Of a DNA stretch of 64,000 nt, positions 54,607 to 64,000 are shown one piece after another. Under the pieces are notes generated by a model that was given only the letters and a program-made list of their open reading frames with translations, was not told the origin of the DNA and made no database searches. The first letter of the stretch is position 1. The number at the start of each line of letters is the position of its first letter. The position numbers were made by a program, and so were the translations under genes. The stretch is from assembly GCA_949775045.1 (NCBI GenBank), contig OX459103.1, positions 4,294,502 through 4,358,501 of the forward strand, read 5' to 3'. The DNA is from Metridium senile (Eukaryota > Cnidaria > Anthozoa > Actiniaria > Metridiidae).

Positions 54607-54932
54607 TATTATCCAGCTAGTCATAGATGAGTAAAAATAGCACAGGAGTAGGGCTGGATCGAATAAAAATATTCAGGGATAATATTACTCATTTATGGTT
54701 AGCCTCATCGGTAACACAATATTTTGCTGAATAACAATATTTATAACTGAACAACAAAAACCTTTTGATTGTATAACAAAAAACTTTTCAAACAGTTTGA
54801 AGTGTAATATGGCTAGATATTTTACTTGTTAACTTGCATTTTGACTTCCCGAATGGCTCGTTAAATATTTAAAGCATTTCACTTGTAAAATATCCAGCCA
54901 TATTACACACCAAACTGTTTAATAAGATATAT
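54607..54932. mobile_element. Hairpin MITE inside the Harbinger element
   Basis: Same family as 4418-4723: ATCCAGCTAGTCATAGATG, GTGTAATATGGCTAGATATTT and its inverse, ending TGTTTAATAAGATAT. It lies between the two convergent genes. Confidence 0.75.
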
Positions 54933-55274
54933 ATATTCCTGTTTTAAAGCCAAAATATGAAGAAATTCATTTGCTTTACAAACTCTATCTTTAATTAAAC
55001 ACAAACTTATGGTTGCATGTCAAAAATGAAACAAACTCTACATATCAATTGAAGGCCACCCTAGTTTCCCAGACAATCAGACAATCAAAAATTCACAATA
55101 ATATTGTGTTTAAGTCTTGGTTTTTGATTGGCTAAAAGCTTTCAGTGGGCCTGGTAAAATTCAGTTGCACTGGAAAGACAACTGCCACATATGCACTCAT
55201 TTGTATACCATTATAACATAACATAACATGATTCAATCTTAACAATTTGCTTCAACATCAGAATGTAATAACTA

Positions 55275-56229
55275 TTACAATTCAAAGTAAACTTTGTCGT
55301 CACTAGTACTGCATGTACTGTAAGAAGTATTAGAGGGAGAACTGGAGGGTTGACTGTAGAAATCTGGTGGATTGAAATTAGGCATTGCTGTTCCTGTTGA
55401 GAACTGGGAACCTAAGAACAATCGCATGATATTAACCTCATGTTCTCTTTCTTCTCTTCTCTGTTGAGTTCTGAACTCTAATTCTTTCATGTATCTGTGC
55501 TCCTCAAGTTGTTGCAACCTTAAATTAAACAAGATTGAAAATATAACCTTTTGATATTACCAAATTGGATTTGTAGATCTAATGTACCTCAGATATTCTT
55601 CATTTGAAGCTTCCTGGCATTTCGTAAACACAGCATCTAGAGATTTTTCAATGTTGGTTTTCCTCTTGTTTCTCAAACTAATTTTAGGTTTTTCATCTAC
55701 TGGCTTAGTAGTGTTTTCATCAGATGATTTAACTTCAGTATTAAGTTCCTCAACTTCTTCAACAACATCTTAAAAAGACACAAAAATACTAACAGTTATG
55801 CACTCGCTAACTTAATTCATTTCAGTTCAATTAATTTACATGATTATTATTATTATTATCATTGTCATTGTTATTATTATTATCATTATCATTATTATCA
55901 TTATTATTATTATTGTTATTTTTATTGTTATTGTTATTATTATTATTATTATTAGAGTACAAACACTAAAAGTGTGCAATACTTTGTACTATTTACCACT
56001 AAATAGTGTTGATTAAACAATAGAGAACAAAATAATTTGCATAATTTAGCAGTATTTAGTGGTATTTATGTTGCACACTTTTAGTGTTTGTACTCTATTA
56101 TTATTATTATTATTATTATTGTCATTGTTATTATTATTATTATTATTATCATTATCATAATCATTATTATCATTATCATTATTATTATTATTGTTATTGT
56201 TATTATTATTATTATTATTATTGTCATTG

Positions 56230-56260
<31 letters not shown>

Positions 56261-56291
56261 AATCATTATTATCATTATCATTATCATAATC

Positions 56292-56327
<36 letters not shown>

Positions 56328-56337
56328 GTTATTGTTA

Positions 56338-56381
<44 letters not shown>

Positions 56382-57448
56382 GTTGCTTTTAATGTTATTG
56401 TTGCTGTTATTATTATTGTAGTTGGAAATGTGATTAATGATAGCTAGTTAATGTATCAGTAATACCTTTCGGCTCATCTTTATTACACTTTGGACAGATG
56501 AAAGCATCATCCTCACAATACACCTTAAGACTTCCACCTTCAGTCTCGTGCACACCACTTGAATGTATTTCTTTTTCATAAGTGCAAGTGTCACACTTAA
56601 CTGTTGTAATATGGCCCATGCCATATTTTTCTACAAGAGTATCCACTAAAAGAAAGAGGGAAAGGTACATGAGAATGCATATTTGCCCTTTTTATTGATT
56701 TTGTTTTTATACTTGGAATAAATGAAGTAGTCACAATGAGATAAAATACTACTAAAATCTACTTTGACAATGATTGTAATTATCAGTAATTGGTTTTTGA
56801 AGACGTAGTGTGGTGTTTGATAGGTATACTTGCATCACTATATGCGAGGAATTTCCCAACATTTAAATAAATTAAACTTACATGAGCCATCTCCTTATTC
56901 TTTCACTTATTCCCACCCTAAAAGTGAATCACTGGGATTTCACTTAGTAGTCATTTTAGACACAAAACTCTACTATATTACACAAAACTTACCCACAGAA
57001 TCGTCACCATCAATTTGACTTGACAATGTGTCCACGATGAATGGGGGGCTCACGTTGTGTCGCGTCGACAGAACTCGGTCCATCTTGTCAAAAAACGTCC
57101 AGTTTTTACACCTACCATTTCCGCTTTTCTTACGTTTATCCTTTTCAGTTTTATATTTTTGTCTAAGCTTCTTCATCTTGTTAATAACTTCCTTAACTGT
57201 AAATCCCTCGAAACCTTTCGTGTGTAGCTGTGCCTAAGGGACAACACACCAACTTAAATATTTGACTTTTTTAAGGCAATTTTTCGCAATAAAATACTAA
57301 CCTGTAGCGACTTATACACTTCACTGGTTTCTTTACTTGTTTTGCAGTTGTTTAAGGACATCTGTATCGTCTCTTCGGCCCATAAATCAATCAAAGTATG
57401 TGTTTGTTGATCTCCCCACAATTTCCCGCGCGTCTTTTTTGCCGCCAT
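55275..57448 (-). CDS. Harbinger Myb/SANT-like DNA-binding protein
   Basis: The accessory protein of PIF/Harbinger elements, which in characterised members helps the nuclease enter the nucleus and bind TIRs. Five exons with consensus splice sites: 57302-57448 (ATG within AAGATGGCGG), 56993-57233, 56466-56645, 55588-55768 and 55275-55518. They join in frame to 330 residues without a stop. Residues about 9-95 form the Myb/SANT-like trihelix (R-G-K-L-W-G-D ... W-T-F-F-D-K-M-D). A two-CXXC zinc ribbon follows (V-K-C-D-T-C ... F-I-C-P-K-C, residues about 140-180). A basic/acidic linker and a C-terminal coiled coil (E-L-E-F-R-T-Q-Q-R-R-E-E-R) finish it. It appears intact although the nuclease is broken. 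The third intron contains a MITE and a long TTA satellite. Confidence 0.85.
55842..55952. repeat. TTA/ATC microsatellite
   Basis: Low-complexity triplets immediately left of the MITE at 55953. Confidence 0.9.
55953..56097. mobile_element. MITE family C inserted in a TTA microsatellite
   Basis: A 145-bp near-intact copy, inverted relative to 24065, with TAGAGTACAAACACTAAAAG ends. It splits a triplet microsatellite. Confidence 0.9.
56098..56420. repeat. TTA/ATC/TTG triplet microsatellite
   Basis: About 320 bp of (TTA)n with ATC and TTG interruptions. The Tyr/His and poly-Ile ORFs are artefacts. Confidence 0.95.
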
Positions 57449-57523
57449 CTTGACTATGTTATTATCTTTTGCGCATGTGCGAGTAATTTTCACTGGCGGA
57501 CCCTGCAAGCGGACCCATTTTAG

Positions 57524-57561
57524 GCGTGCCGAGACTACCTCCGGAGGTAGTCTCGGCACGC
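57524..57561. repeat. Perfect 38-bp palindrome
   Basis: Arms GCGTGCCGAGACTACCTCC and its exact complement with no loop, between the Myb-like gene start and the right Harbinger TIR. Confidence 0.9.
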
Positions 57562-58890
57562 TTAAAAAGAAGGTACGGGTGCTTGAATTGACAGGTACGG
57601 GTGCCGGTAAAAAATGTGTTCACACGACAAAAAAATGCAGTGCCGTGCCCTAAATGATTGGCCGGCGTACCCAAATTTTGGAGTGCCGTACCAAAACTGC
57701 TTGTCGTGTACATGGGCCTTAAGAATAGAAAATATGTTTTGAAAGTGTGAAGCGTTTACAATTGTATTTTATAAGCTATATATTGCCAAAAAACTTTAGT
57801 TAAAACACAACATTTACGGATTCTATAAATACACTTTGAATGAAAATCTCTTCACATTGTCAAATAAAATAAAGTTATATTTCAAATAAACATGGAAATA
57901 AATTTCACATACTTATCTGTTTGTTCTTGTTGGTTTTAAAAGTGTACTCAGTTTAAATCCCTAAGAGAAAAACAACATTTTTTGTTTTGAAAGAAAAGTT
58001 TTAACAACATTTTTTTTTCGGCGAGTCAGTCGATTGCTTCACGGCGAACTTTCGGCGCTCGTCGTTGAATTTCCGTGAGATTTGCGTGCCCTAGCAAGCT
58101 GGAAAGCACATCCATCCATCCACGCCATCAAGTTTCAGACCTTGTATCAAGATACTACTTTCTTCGATTTTTTTTGTCGTACGTGCGATTCCGCGCGACC
58201 GAAAAATTGCTTGCAAAAAGCCACAGGAATCCCATCCGCGAGCTTTCAAACAAATTCCCCACAGGAACCCCACCTGCGCGCTCAATATTTATTTCGCTCG
58301 GCGCGCGGTTAAAAATAACTTTATTGTCATTAAAAAAAATCCTCAAAGACAATAGTTGGGCTGCCTGTGATCAATCTAGCGAATTATGAAAGAAAATTGA
58401 AAAGAAATTAATGAACATTTTATGTGGTTTTCACCCAACTATCTCGAAAACTTTAGTAGTAAATAATCTTATTGTACAAATCGAATCAAGTGAATTCTAC
58501 TTACGTGAGCATAGGCAGCCCAACTACTCCTGTCGAGGATTTTTTATTTTTCAATAAAGATTCAATGGAAAAAAATGCGCGCGACTATTTTGGTTTCTTC
58601 GTTTGGCGCGCGCTTGTAGTCTTTGGGTTTCGTGTGGCGCGCTTGTAGATTATGGGGTTCCTGTGGTCAATCCCGCGGGAGACAAGTATATATTGTGACA
58701 AGGTATGAAACACGGTCACGTGATGGATCACAATTTCGCTACTATCTCATCACCTAAAAGACGAATTAATTATTTTTCTACGAATATGTAAACAAATCAT
58801 CTATCTCCAGATGACTAACGAGTTTGAGTCTTCAATCTTTATTATATGACGAGAATTTCCTCTTGGACGCTCAAACTCGCGATGGATCGA

Positions 58891-60083
58891 TGTGTGAGCT
58901 GGGACACTTTTTCGTGAAGCGCTCGGGATTTTTCATTCGTTTGACATTCGTAGAGGTTTCGAGGAAGTCGTGAACTGTCGTGAATGCACGAATTTTTCCG
59001 AAATCTTGGCGAATTTTCGGAATATTTTTACCTAAAACTAATAACCTGGAAATACTTCGTCCGTCGTAAAAGCTTTTTTTTAGGGATTTTCTTACACATA
59101 ATGGCCGAAATTACTTTAAACACCGAGCAAAGGAAAGTGGTTGACTGTGTAATGTGTGAACACAATGTTTTTATCAGTGGTAAAGCTGGTACGGGGAAAA
59201 CAATGTAGTTTGCAAGCTAATGAAACGATCAAGTTTGTCGTCAATAACATGTTTAATTGTTGGCCGGTTCTTGTTGGGAAATCCCCGATGATTTTGGTCG
59301 TAATAATGAAGGATTTATTGACTAACAAACAAATCTAGACATCCTTTAACCTCAAGCAGATGATATTTACTCACTACTGACATCGACGGCATTATGTGGC
59401 TGGTTTGAGTTGAGGATTGCTTGGACATTTTTCAATCAAGTAAAATTCACGGCTAAATTCAGACGAACAGAAATCGCCATGATAGTCAGGTAATCCTGCT
59501 TTGAACAAAAATGCATTGATGAATACTTAAGATATTGACTATAGTTATATCGTAAACCATCTGTTTTTGCAAGCTTATTTATTCAAGTGAATAATTTGTG
59601 TGCTAAACTTTGTCCGTTGGATGCCTTGTCATTCGCTTGGGTTTGCATTGTTTAGAAATGTGAAATTCGGAACTTCATTTTCTTCACTGAACAGATATCT
59701 TACTTTATCCTTTGACATAACTGTCAAATATAAACTTTTTTGATCTTTTTTCGCTCTTATTCAACAATAAAAGTGACTTTTAGAACTACCTGTTCTGTTT
59801 ATGTGATGCATTGAGTGTTTTTGTTGTTTTTGCTTTGTTTATATCAGCTTTTTAACAAAAAGAAAATATTTACTCGACATTTTGAACGCCATTTTTAAAA
59901 AGTGAACAGGGAGCAAACACAACTTTTTCGCTGTTCCTCCGTCTGTTTTGTTTTGTTTTGTTTTGTGTTTTGTTGTAAAGACGTCATTCTATTTAATTTC
60001 GGAGACTGTTCGACCTTCTCTACGAATGTCAAACGAATGAAAAATCCCGAGCGCTTCACGAAAAAGTGTCCCAGCTACCTGGA
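58891..60083. repeat. Inner inverted repeats of the 58510 element
   Basis: AGCTGGGACACTTTTTCGTG...CATTCGTAGAG at about 58894-58957 is inverted at about 60020-60083. A further pair (about 60085-60290 versus 61740-61965) shares GGAATTTGGTCTGCGCATGC and its inverse. Confidence 0.75.
59101..59208 (+). pseudogene. PIF1-like helicase N-terminal fragment
   Basis: An ATG at 59101 opens a 35-residue frame: L-N-T-E-Q-R-K-V-V-D (the usual start of the PIF1 helicase core), then H-N-V-F-I-S-G-K-A-G-T-G-K-T, a clear Walker A loop. A TAG follows directly. A -1 shift continues briefly with V-C-K-L-M-K-R before stopping. It lacks Walker B and all later motifs. PIF1 unwinds DNA in Helitrons and in the nucleus, but this remnant cannot. 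Confidence 0.7.
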
Positions 60084-62591
60084 GCAAGCAGGTGGGAATT
60101 TGGTCTGCGCATGCGTGAATTTGGTGCCCAAAATAACGAAAAAGGCGCGAATTGCTTACATTCGAAAGATTTGACAAGGTGTTCAAAATTTGTCCATGAA
60201 AACGTAAAAAATACCGTTCAATCCGAGTTTTATTTTGTTCATTTGGATCTTAAATATTTGTTATCTCACGGCAAGTATTATGAATATTATTTTCTTGCAA
60301 GAAGTGATATTTTAATCAAAAGAATCGTTTTTTAATCATCGAGTCGTTGACAACACTTGGCCTTCGGCGAAACTGTTTACAAGTTTACGTGTGGCACTTC
60401 AAAATATCTGATATTTGAACCATTAAGAAAGATTTCTTCAATTACAAGTTGATTCTGTACATGTTACCTTTCAAGACTCTAAATTGGAAATGGTTAAAGT
60501 GTCTTTTATGCTGCTTTTATCCTTGCTGGAAGTATATAGTGTCCTGACTATCTGTCTGTCTACACTTGAGCTGAATGGATCACTTTGAAGGAAAAAAAAG
60601 GCCAGTAAACGTATTGTATTTGTCATTTTATTATGCTTTTCAACTAAATAAAACTATTAAACATATTCAGTGTTAAGGTTTTGACTTTAGCTAATATTAT
60701 GCAAGTTCAAAACAGAGTTCCCCTCTATTAACTCTGTTCAAAATCTCCGTTCTACTTCAGTCTGTCTTTCGCCGAAAAGTGATCAAAAGCAAAACATTTC
60801 AACGTATGTTTTACGACCTAAAAATCAATGATAAAGCGAATTTTCTATCATTTTTTTCAAGCAGTGTTTGATTATATTAGGCATTAAAATTATATTCATG
60901 TGCATTTGGCGATGGAGAGTTCGGCTAGATTTTTTGCAAACGGCTCATAAATATAAACACATCTTATGCAAAATTGAACAAAAAAACTTCCAAACATTTC
61001 ATGAAAAAACCCCCTCCCATATAAAGGTAAAATGAACTAATTTTTGTTGACTATAAGTGGTGGAAGCTTAAAGAATATGTACACGAATTGATAAAACATA
61101 TCTCCTCCAGCAACTGTATTTTTCTGCCGTAACTCAAACACACTCTTTTTTTGAAAATTTGTGTGTGTGTGTCAATCGAAATTGATTTTTCATATGAAAG
61201 CGAATTTCCACAATATTTTAATTATTATCAATTTATAGGCCAATGAATAAGCACTAATTTAAAGGCAAATAGAAAATGGAGGGTTCGTCTAGATTTTGAA
61301 CTGTAAGCGTAAATACGTTGTTGCACAATATTTACCTCACACAGAAAAGGTTTACAATGACATGTCGTTCTCTTCACAAATACATCGACAATTTCAAGTT
61401 TTCTCATTTAGTGAAAAGCATATATTAACCCTAAATACAATGCATTAACTCACCTTTCTCCTCCCTTCATAATGCCACATATTCAGCTCCAGTGCAGATC
61501 GGCGGTGCAATTTCATCATCAAGAAAAATAAGCCAAAAAACAATGACAATGTAGAAAGCCTGTGAAAGTTTAGTGCTTGAAACTGGTACACAATCAACAA
61601 GTAATTGAAAAAATCTTTCTTAATGGTTCTGATACTGGATATTTTTGAAGTACTAGTAGGTTAATCTAGTGACAGTTCCTTCGAAGACCAGCGTTGTCAA
61701 CGGTTCAATGTCGAAAGACGGCAATTTCATTGATTAAAAAACAACTTATTCAAAGAAAATAGCCATCGTTTTACTTGCAAAGAAATAACAAATATCTAAG
61801 ATCCTCAAAAAGATTTAAAAAAACCTCGGATTGAACAGTTTTTTTCGCATTTCTATGGCCAGCCATAGAACACCTCGTCAAATCTTTCGAATGTAAGCCA
61901 TTCGCGCCTTTTTCTTTATTTTGAGCACCAAATTCACGCATGCGCAGACCAAATTCCTACCTGCTCCTGGAGCACACATCGATCCATCACGTGACCCGTG
62001 TTTCATGCCTTGTCACAATGACAAGGTACCTGACCCTGCTGACCATCCATCCCGCGGGATTGACCACAGGAAACCCACAATCTACAAGCGCGCCACAGGA
62101 AACCCAAAGACTACAAGCGTGCGCCAAATGAAGAAACCAAAATAGTTGCGCGCATTTTTTTCCATTGAATCTTTATTGAAAAATAAAAAATCCTCGAAAG
62201 GAGTAGTTGGGCTGCCTATGACGTGAGCAGCATGTGCAGTCCACATTAATATGGTCAGTCACACAGTAAAAGGTCACCATTAAGCCATTAATTGTAAGTT
62301 AATATCATTTGTTCAGCTTTACTTGTGCAAATAGGTTGTCTGCGTATTTTACATAAACGAGTGGAAAACACATGCAAATATAAAACACCTCAACTACTTC
62401 AACTATCTTGCTGTTCGCCATTTTTAAATTGGTTTTGTGAGCCTGCGATAACACCGCACAGGTGTTTCTCCGTTGGGATGGGGGAGTGGATGGAGGAGTG
62501 TTCGATCAATTACTTTTCAGTTTCATGAGACTTTCTGTCAAATCTGAACGGTAATATACATCGACTCAACTCATTTGTAATACGAAGCTCA

Positions 62592-62937
62592 GAAATGGCC
62601 AACGAGGCTAATCGATACTTCGTCAAAGGGTTGAAAAAATTGTTTTACTAAGTAAGAGAGTAAGAGGCAATAATAGAAGGAAAAAAGACTTGCTACCTGC
62701 CACAGACATCACCTTCGATATTAGTGGAACGTCCAAGTATGCATCAAGTAAAGAAGTGGTTATTGCTTATCAATCAGAAGAAGTATTTGAAGTGAGCATC
62801 AGAAAAACACTTGCTTTTGGATCAAGGTATGGTTTGGGGGTATTTTGCTGTCTATACGATCTGGAGAACGTCAAATAGGATGGGTTCCTGAGAAAGATCC
62901 GAAAATGCACGCTGAGATTGATAAAATAGTTTATACA
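62592..62937 (+). pseudogene. Decayed coding fragment, unrecognised
   Basis: An ATG in AGAAATGGCC opens M-A-N-E-A-N-R-Y-F-V-K-G-L and stops. A second frame (about 62680-62840) reads I-T-F-D-I-S-G-T-S-K-Y then S-E-E-V-F-E-V-S-I. A third (about 62858-62937) reads I-R-S-G-E-R-Q-I-G-W-V-P-E-K. The pieces look protein-like across frame shifts. I cannot assign a family. Confidence 0.3.
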
Positions 62938-64000
62938 TAAGATTAATTTATGTATCAAAAACCAAGTTTTTCTGTAAGGATCGTCAAGGCGACAGCAAAA
63001 ACAATTTCAGAAACATTTACACTAGCTAACATCAAGATAAGATGCGAAGTCAAGTAATCTTTGCAATTGGATTATAAATCTTCATCAGTGGTATGTAAAA
63101 ATATTAGCTCTAATACTTTTGTTACTGTTCAGTCCTTGGTTTAATTCAGAAACGTTTGTTTAATTTAATCTGGAAAAATATCTACTACAATAAAGATTAC
63201 ATTCTTATTATTGGAGGTTGGCGATATGATACAAATTCAAACAAATGCTTCTTAGAAAATAGCCAGCAATCCTTAATGAAAGCATCCAGAACGTATACAA
63301 TTATTTAAGTTATATGCATATACAGAAACATAGATGTACAAAGGAAGTGTTGTTTAAAAGTTTTGATGATAAAAATATTTAAGATAAAAAAGATATAAAA
63401 ATATTTGTTTTGCAACTGGTTTCATAGTATTAAACTATGTTAAAATAATTGATAATCATTGTTTAAAGGTGCTTTAATTGTTACGCTGTTGTGAACATGT
63501 ATTAAAATTAATGTCGAGTGCAGGCAGTATATTGTTAAAAAATATACTTAATATATTAATAGTGGAACATAATATTACGGTGTAAACAATATATTAATGA
63601 AATGCAAAACTAAATATTACAAAATAGTGCTATATTAAACACTATTTGCACTCTATTCTATTGTTTTAACTAGCATCATGTTGTACTAATTTGTATTTCA
63701 TAGATATAATATTTGCACTCTAAAACAATTATGTAAATGAATCACAGACATTCCATATATTAATATAAAACTGACCTATATTGAATACAATTTTTGATGT
63801 GAAGTTTAAACTGGCCTTTGCTTACTAGAAGTATTATTTAAATGCTATTTTGAACAATGATACCTTTATTTTCAAATTTCCTTAAATGAACTTAAAATGT
63901 TGTTCATTTTTACAAAAAAAAATTACTTAAGCCACCAAAAAATGCATCTTCTTCACCATATATTTTCTTAAACAACCCTAAATCGCTGTAAATTGCTTAA
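62938..64000. other. AT-rich DNA to the window edge
   Basis: A partial family-C-like motif (AATAGTGCTATATTAAACAC and ATAATATTTGCACTCTA) occurs at about 63590-63722. No gene is seen. Confidence 0.4.

Larger units (their letters stand above)
53316..57719. mobile_element. Two-gene PIF/Harbinger transposon, 4.4 kb
   Basis: TIRs of about 85 bp begin AGGCCCATGTACACGACAAG and are nearly identical. The 3-bp flank TAA lies on both sides (53313-53315 and 57720-57722). The element has the standard pair of divergently placed genes, converging: a HARBI1-type nuclease on + and a Myb/SANT-like protein on -. Three smaller insertions or repeats lie inside. The nuclease gene is internally deleted. Confidence 0.92.
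52321..58369. mobile_element. 7-bp-TSD long-TIR element, split by a Harbinger insertion
   Basis: Ends CACAGGCAGCCCAACTATTG and its inverse begin inverted repeats of about 170 bp or more that share GTTATTTTTAACCGCGCGCC and GAAAGCTCGCGGATGGGATT. The flanking direct repeat is ATCAATC (52314-52320 and 58370-58376), 7 bp. Without the nested Harbinger (53316-57719 plus TAA) the element is about 1.64 kb and non-coding. Confidence 0.85.
58510..62220. mobile_element. 7-bp-TSD long-TIR element with PIF1-like fragment
   Basis: Ends CATAGGCAGCCCAACTACTC and its inverse begin inverted repeats of about 240 bp. Both arms contain ATGCGCGCGACTATTTTGG-type and GGTTCCTGTGGTCAATCCCGC-type sequence. The flanking direct repeat ACGTGAG lies at 58503-58509 and 62221-62227, exactly 7 bp. 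The interior contains a helicase fragment and a second set of inverted repeats. Most of it is non-coding and AT-rich. Confidence 0.88.

Noticed and set aside
56081..56447. Poly-Ile and Tyr/His ORFs
   Set aside because: TTA/ATC microsatellite inside an intron of the Harbinger accessory gene.
59101..59208. Helitron, because of the PIF1 helicase start
   Set aside because: The enclosing element has long inverted repeats and a 7-bp duplication. Helitrons have neither, and no TC/CTRR ends with a 3' hairpin were seen.

Overview
This is an AT-rich, intron-containing animal genome segment that is densely packed with transposons. The organism is probably a marine invertebrate, most likely a cnidarian or a sponge. 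That is inference: it rests on the mix of Penelope-like, CR1/Jockey-like, Ty3-type, PIF/Harbinger, hAT, pogo-type and TTAA-targeting elements, on a SINE-like block resembling repeats common in corals, and on spliced metazoan genes. Nothing here looks bacterial: there are no operons and no CRISPR array.

Two host genes can be reconstructed exon by exon. An RCHY1/PIRH2-type E3 ubiquitin ligase lies on the + strand (about 16085-18957). Its RING finger is split over three exons, with a 580-bp CAT-repeat satellite in the last intron. A coiled-coil protein of about 458 residues lies on the - strand (27303-47805, probable 5' UTR exon near 49930-50080). It has ten coding exons, every intron in phase 0. 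Its introns hold most of the mobile DNA between 27 and 48 kb.

Layout. 1-2.1 kb: 5' part of a Ty3-type LTR retrotransposon on the - strand, with LTR, primer-binding site, gag and a protease/pol start joined by a textbook -1 frameshift signal. 2.3-9.9 kb: nested MITEs, a SINE, two LINE remnants and a TTAA element. 9.9-13.3 kb: a hAT-type element with another TTAA element inside. 16-19 kb: RCHY1. 19.7-21.6 kb: a long inverted repeat carrying two decayed copies of a zinc-ribbon gene. 22-27 kb: terminal fragments and MITEs. 27-50 kb: the coiled-coil gene, hosting a CCTAGG-array element, a Penelope-like remnant with a hammerhead-like motif, a 5.9-kb CCATGG-array element and a 3.6-kb GGCCGG-rich element. 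50-62 kb: at least three members of a long-terminal-repeat DNA element family (ends CACAGGCAGCCCAA or CATAGGCAGCCCAA). Two are complete with 7-bp target duplications. One member is split by a 4.4-kb two-gene Harbinger transposon, and two carry truncated helicase starts (RecQ-like and PIF1-like). 62-64 kb: mostly anonymous.

The most promising undescribed item is that 7-bp-TSD family with helicase fragments. Next are the retrotransposon frameshift signal and the two elements whose subterminal regions are arrays of a palindromic hexamer.
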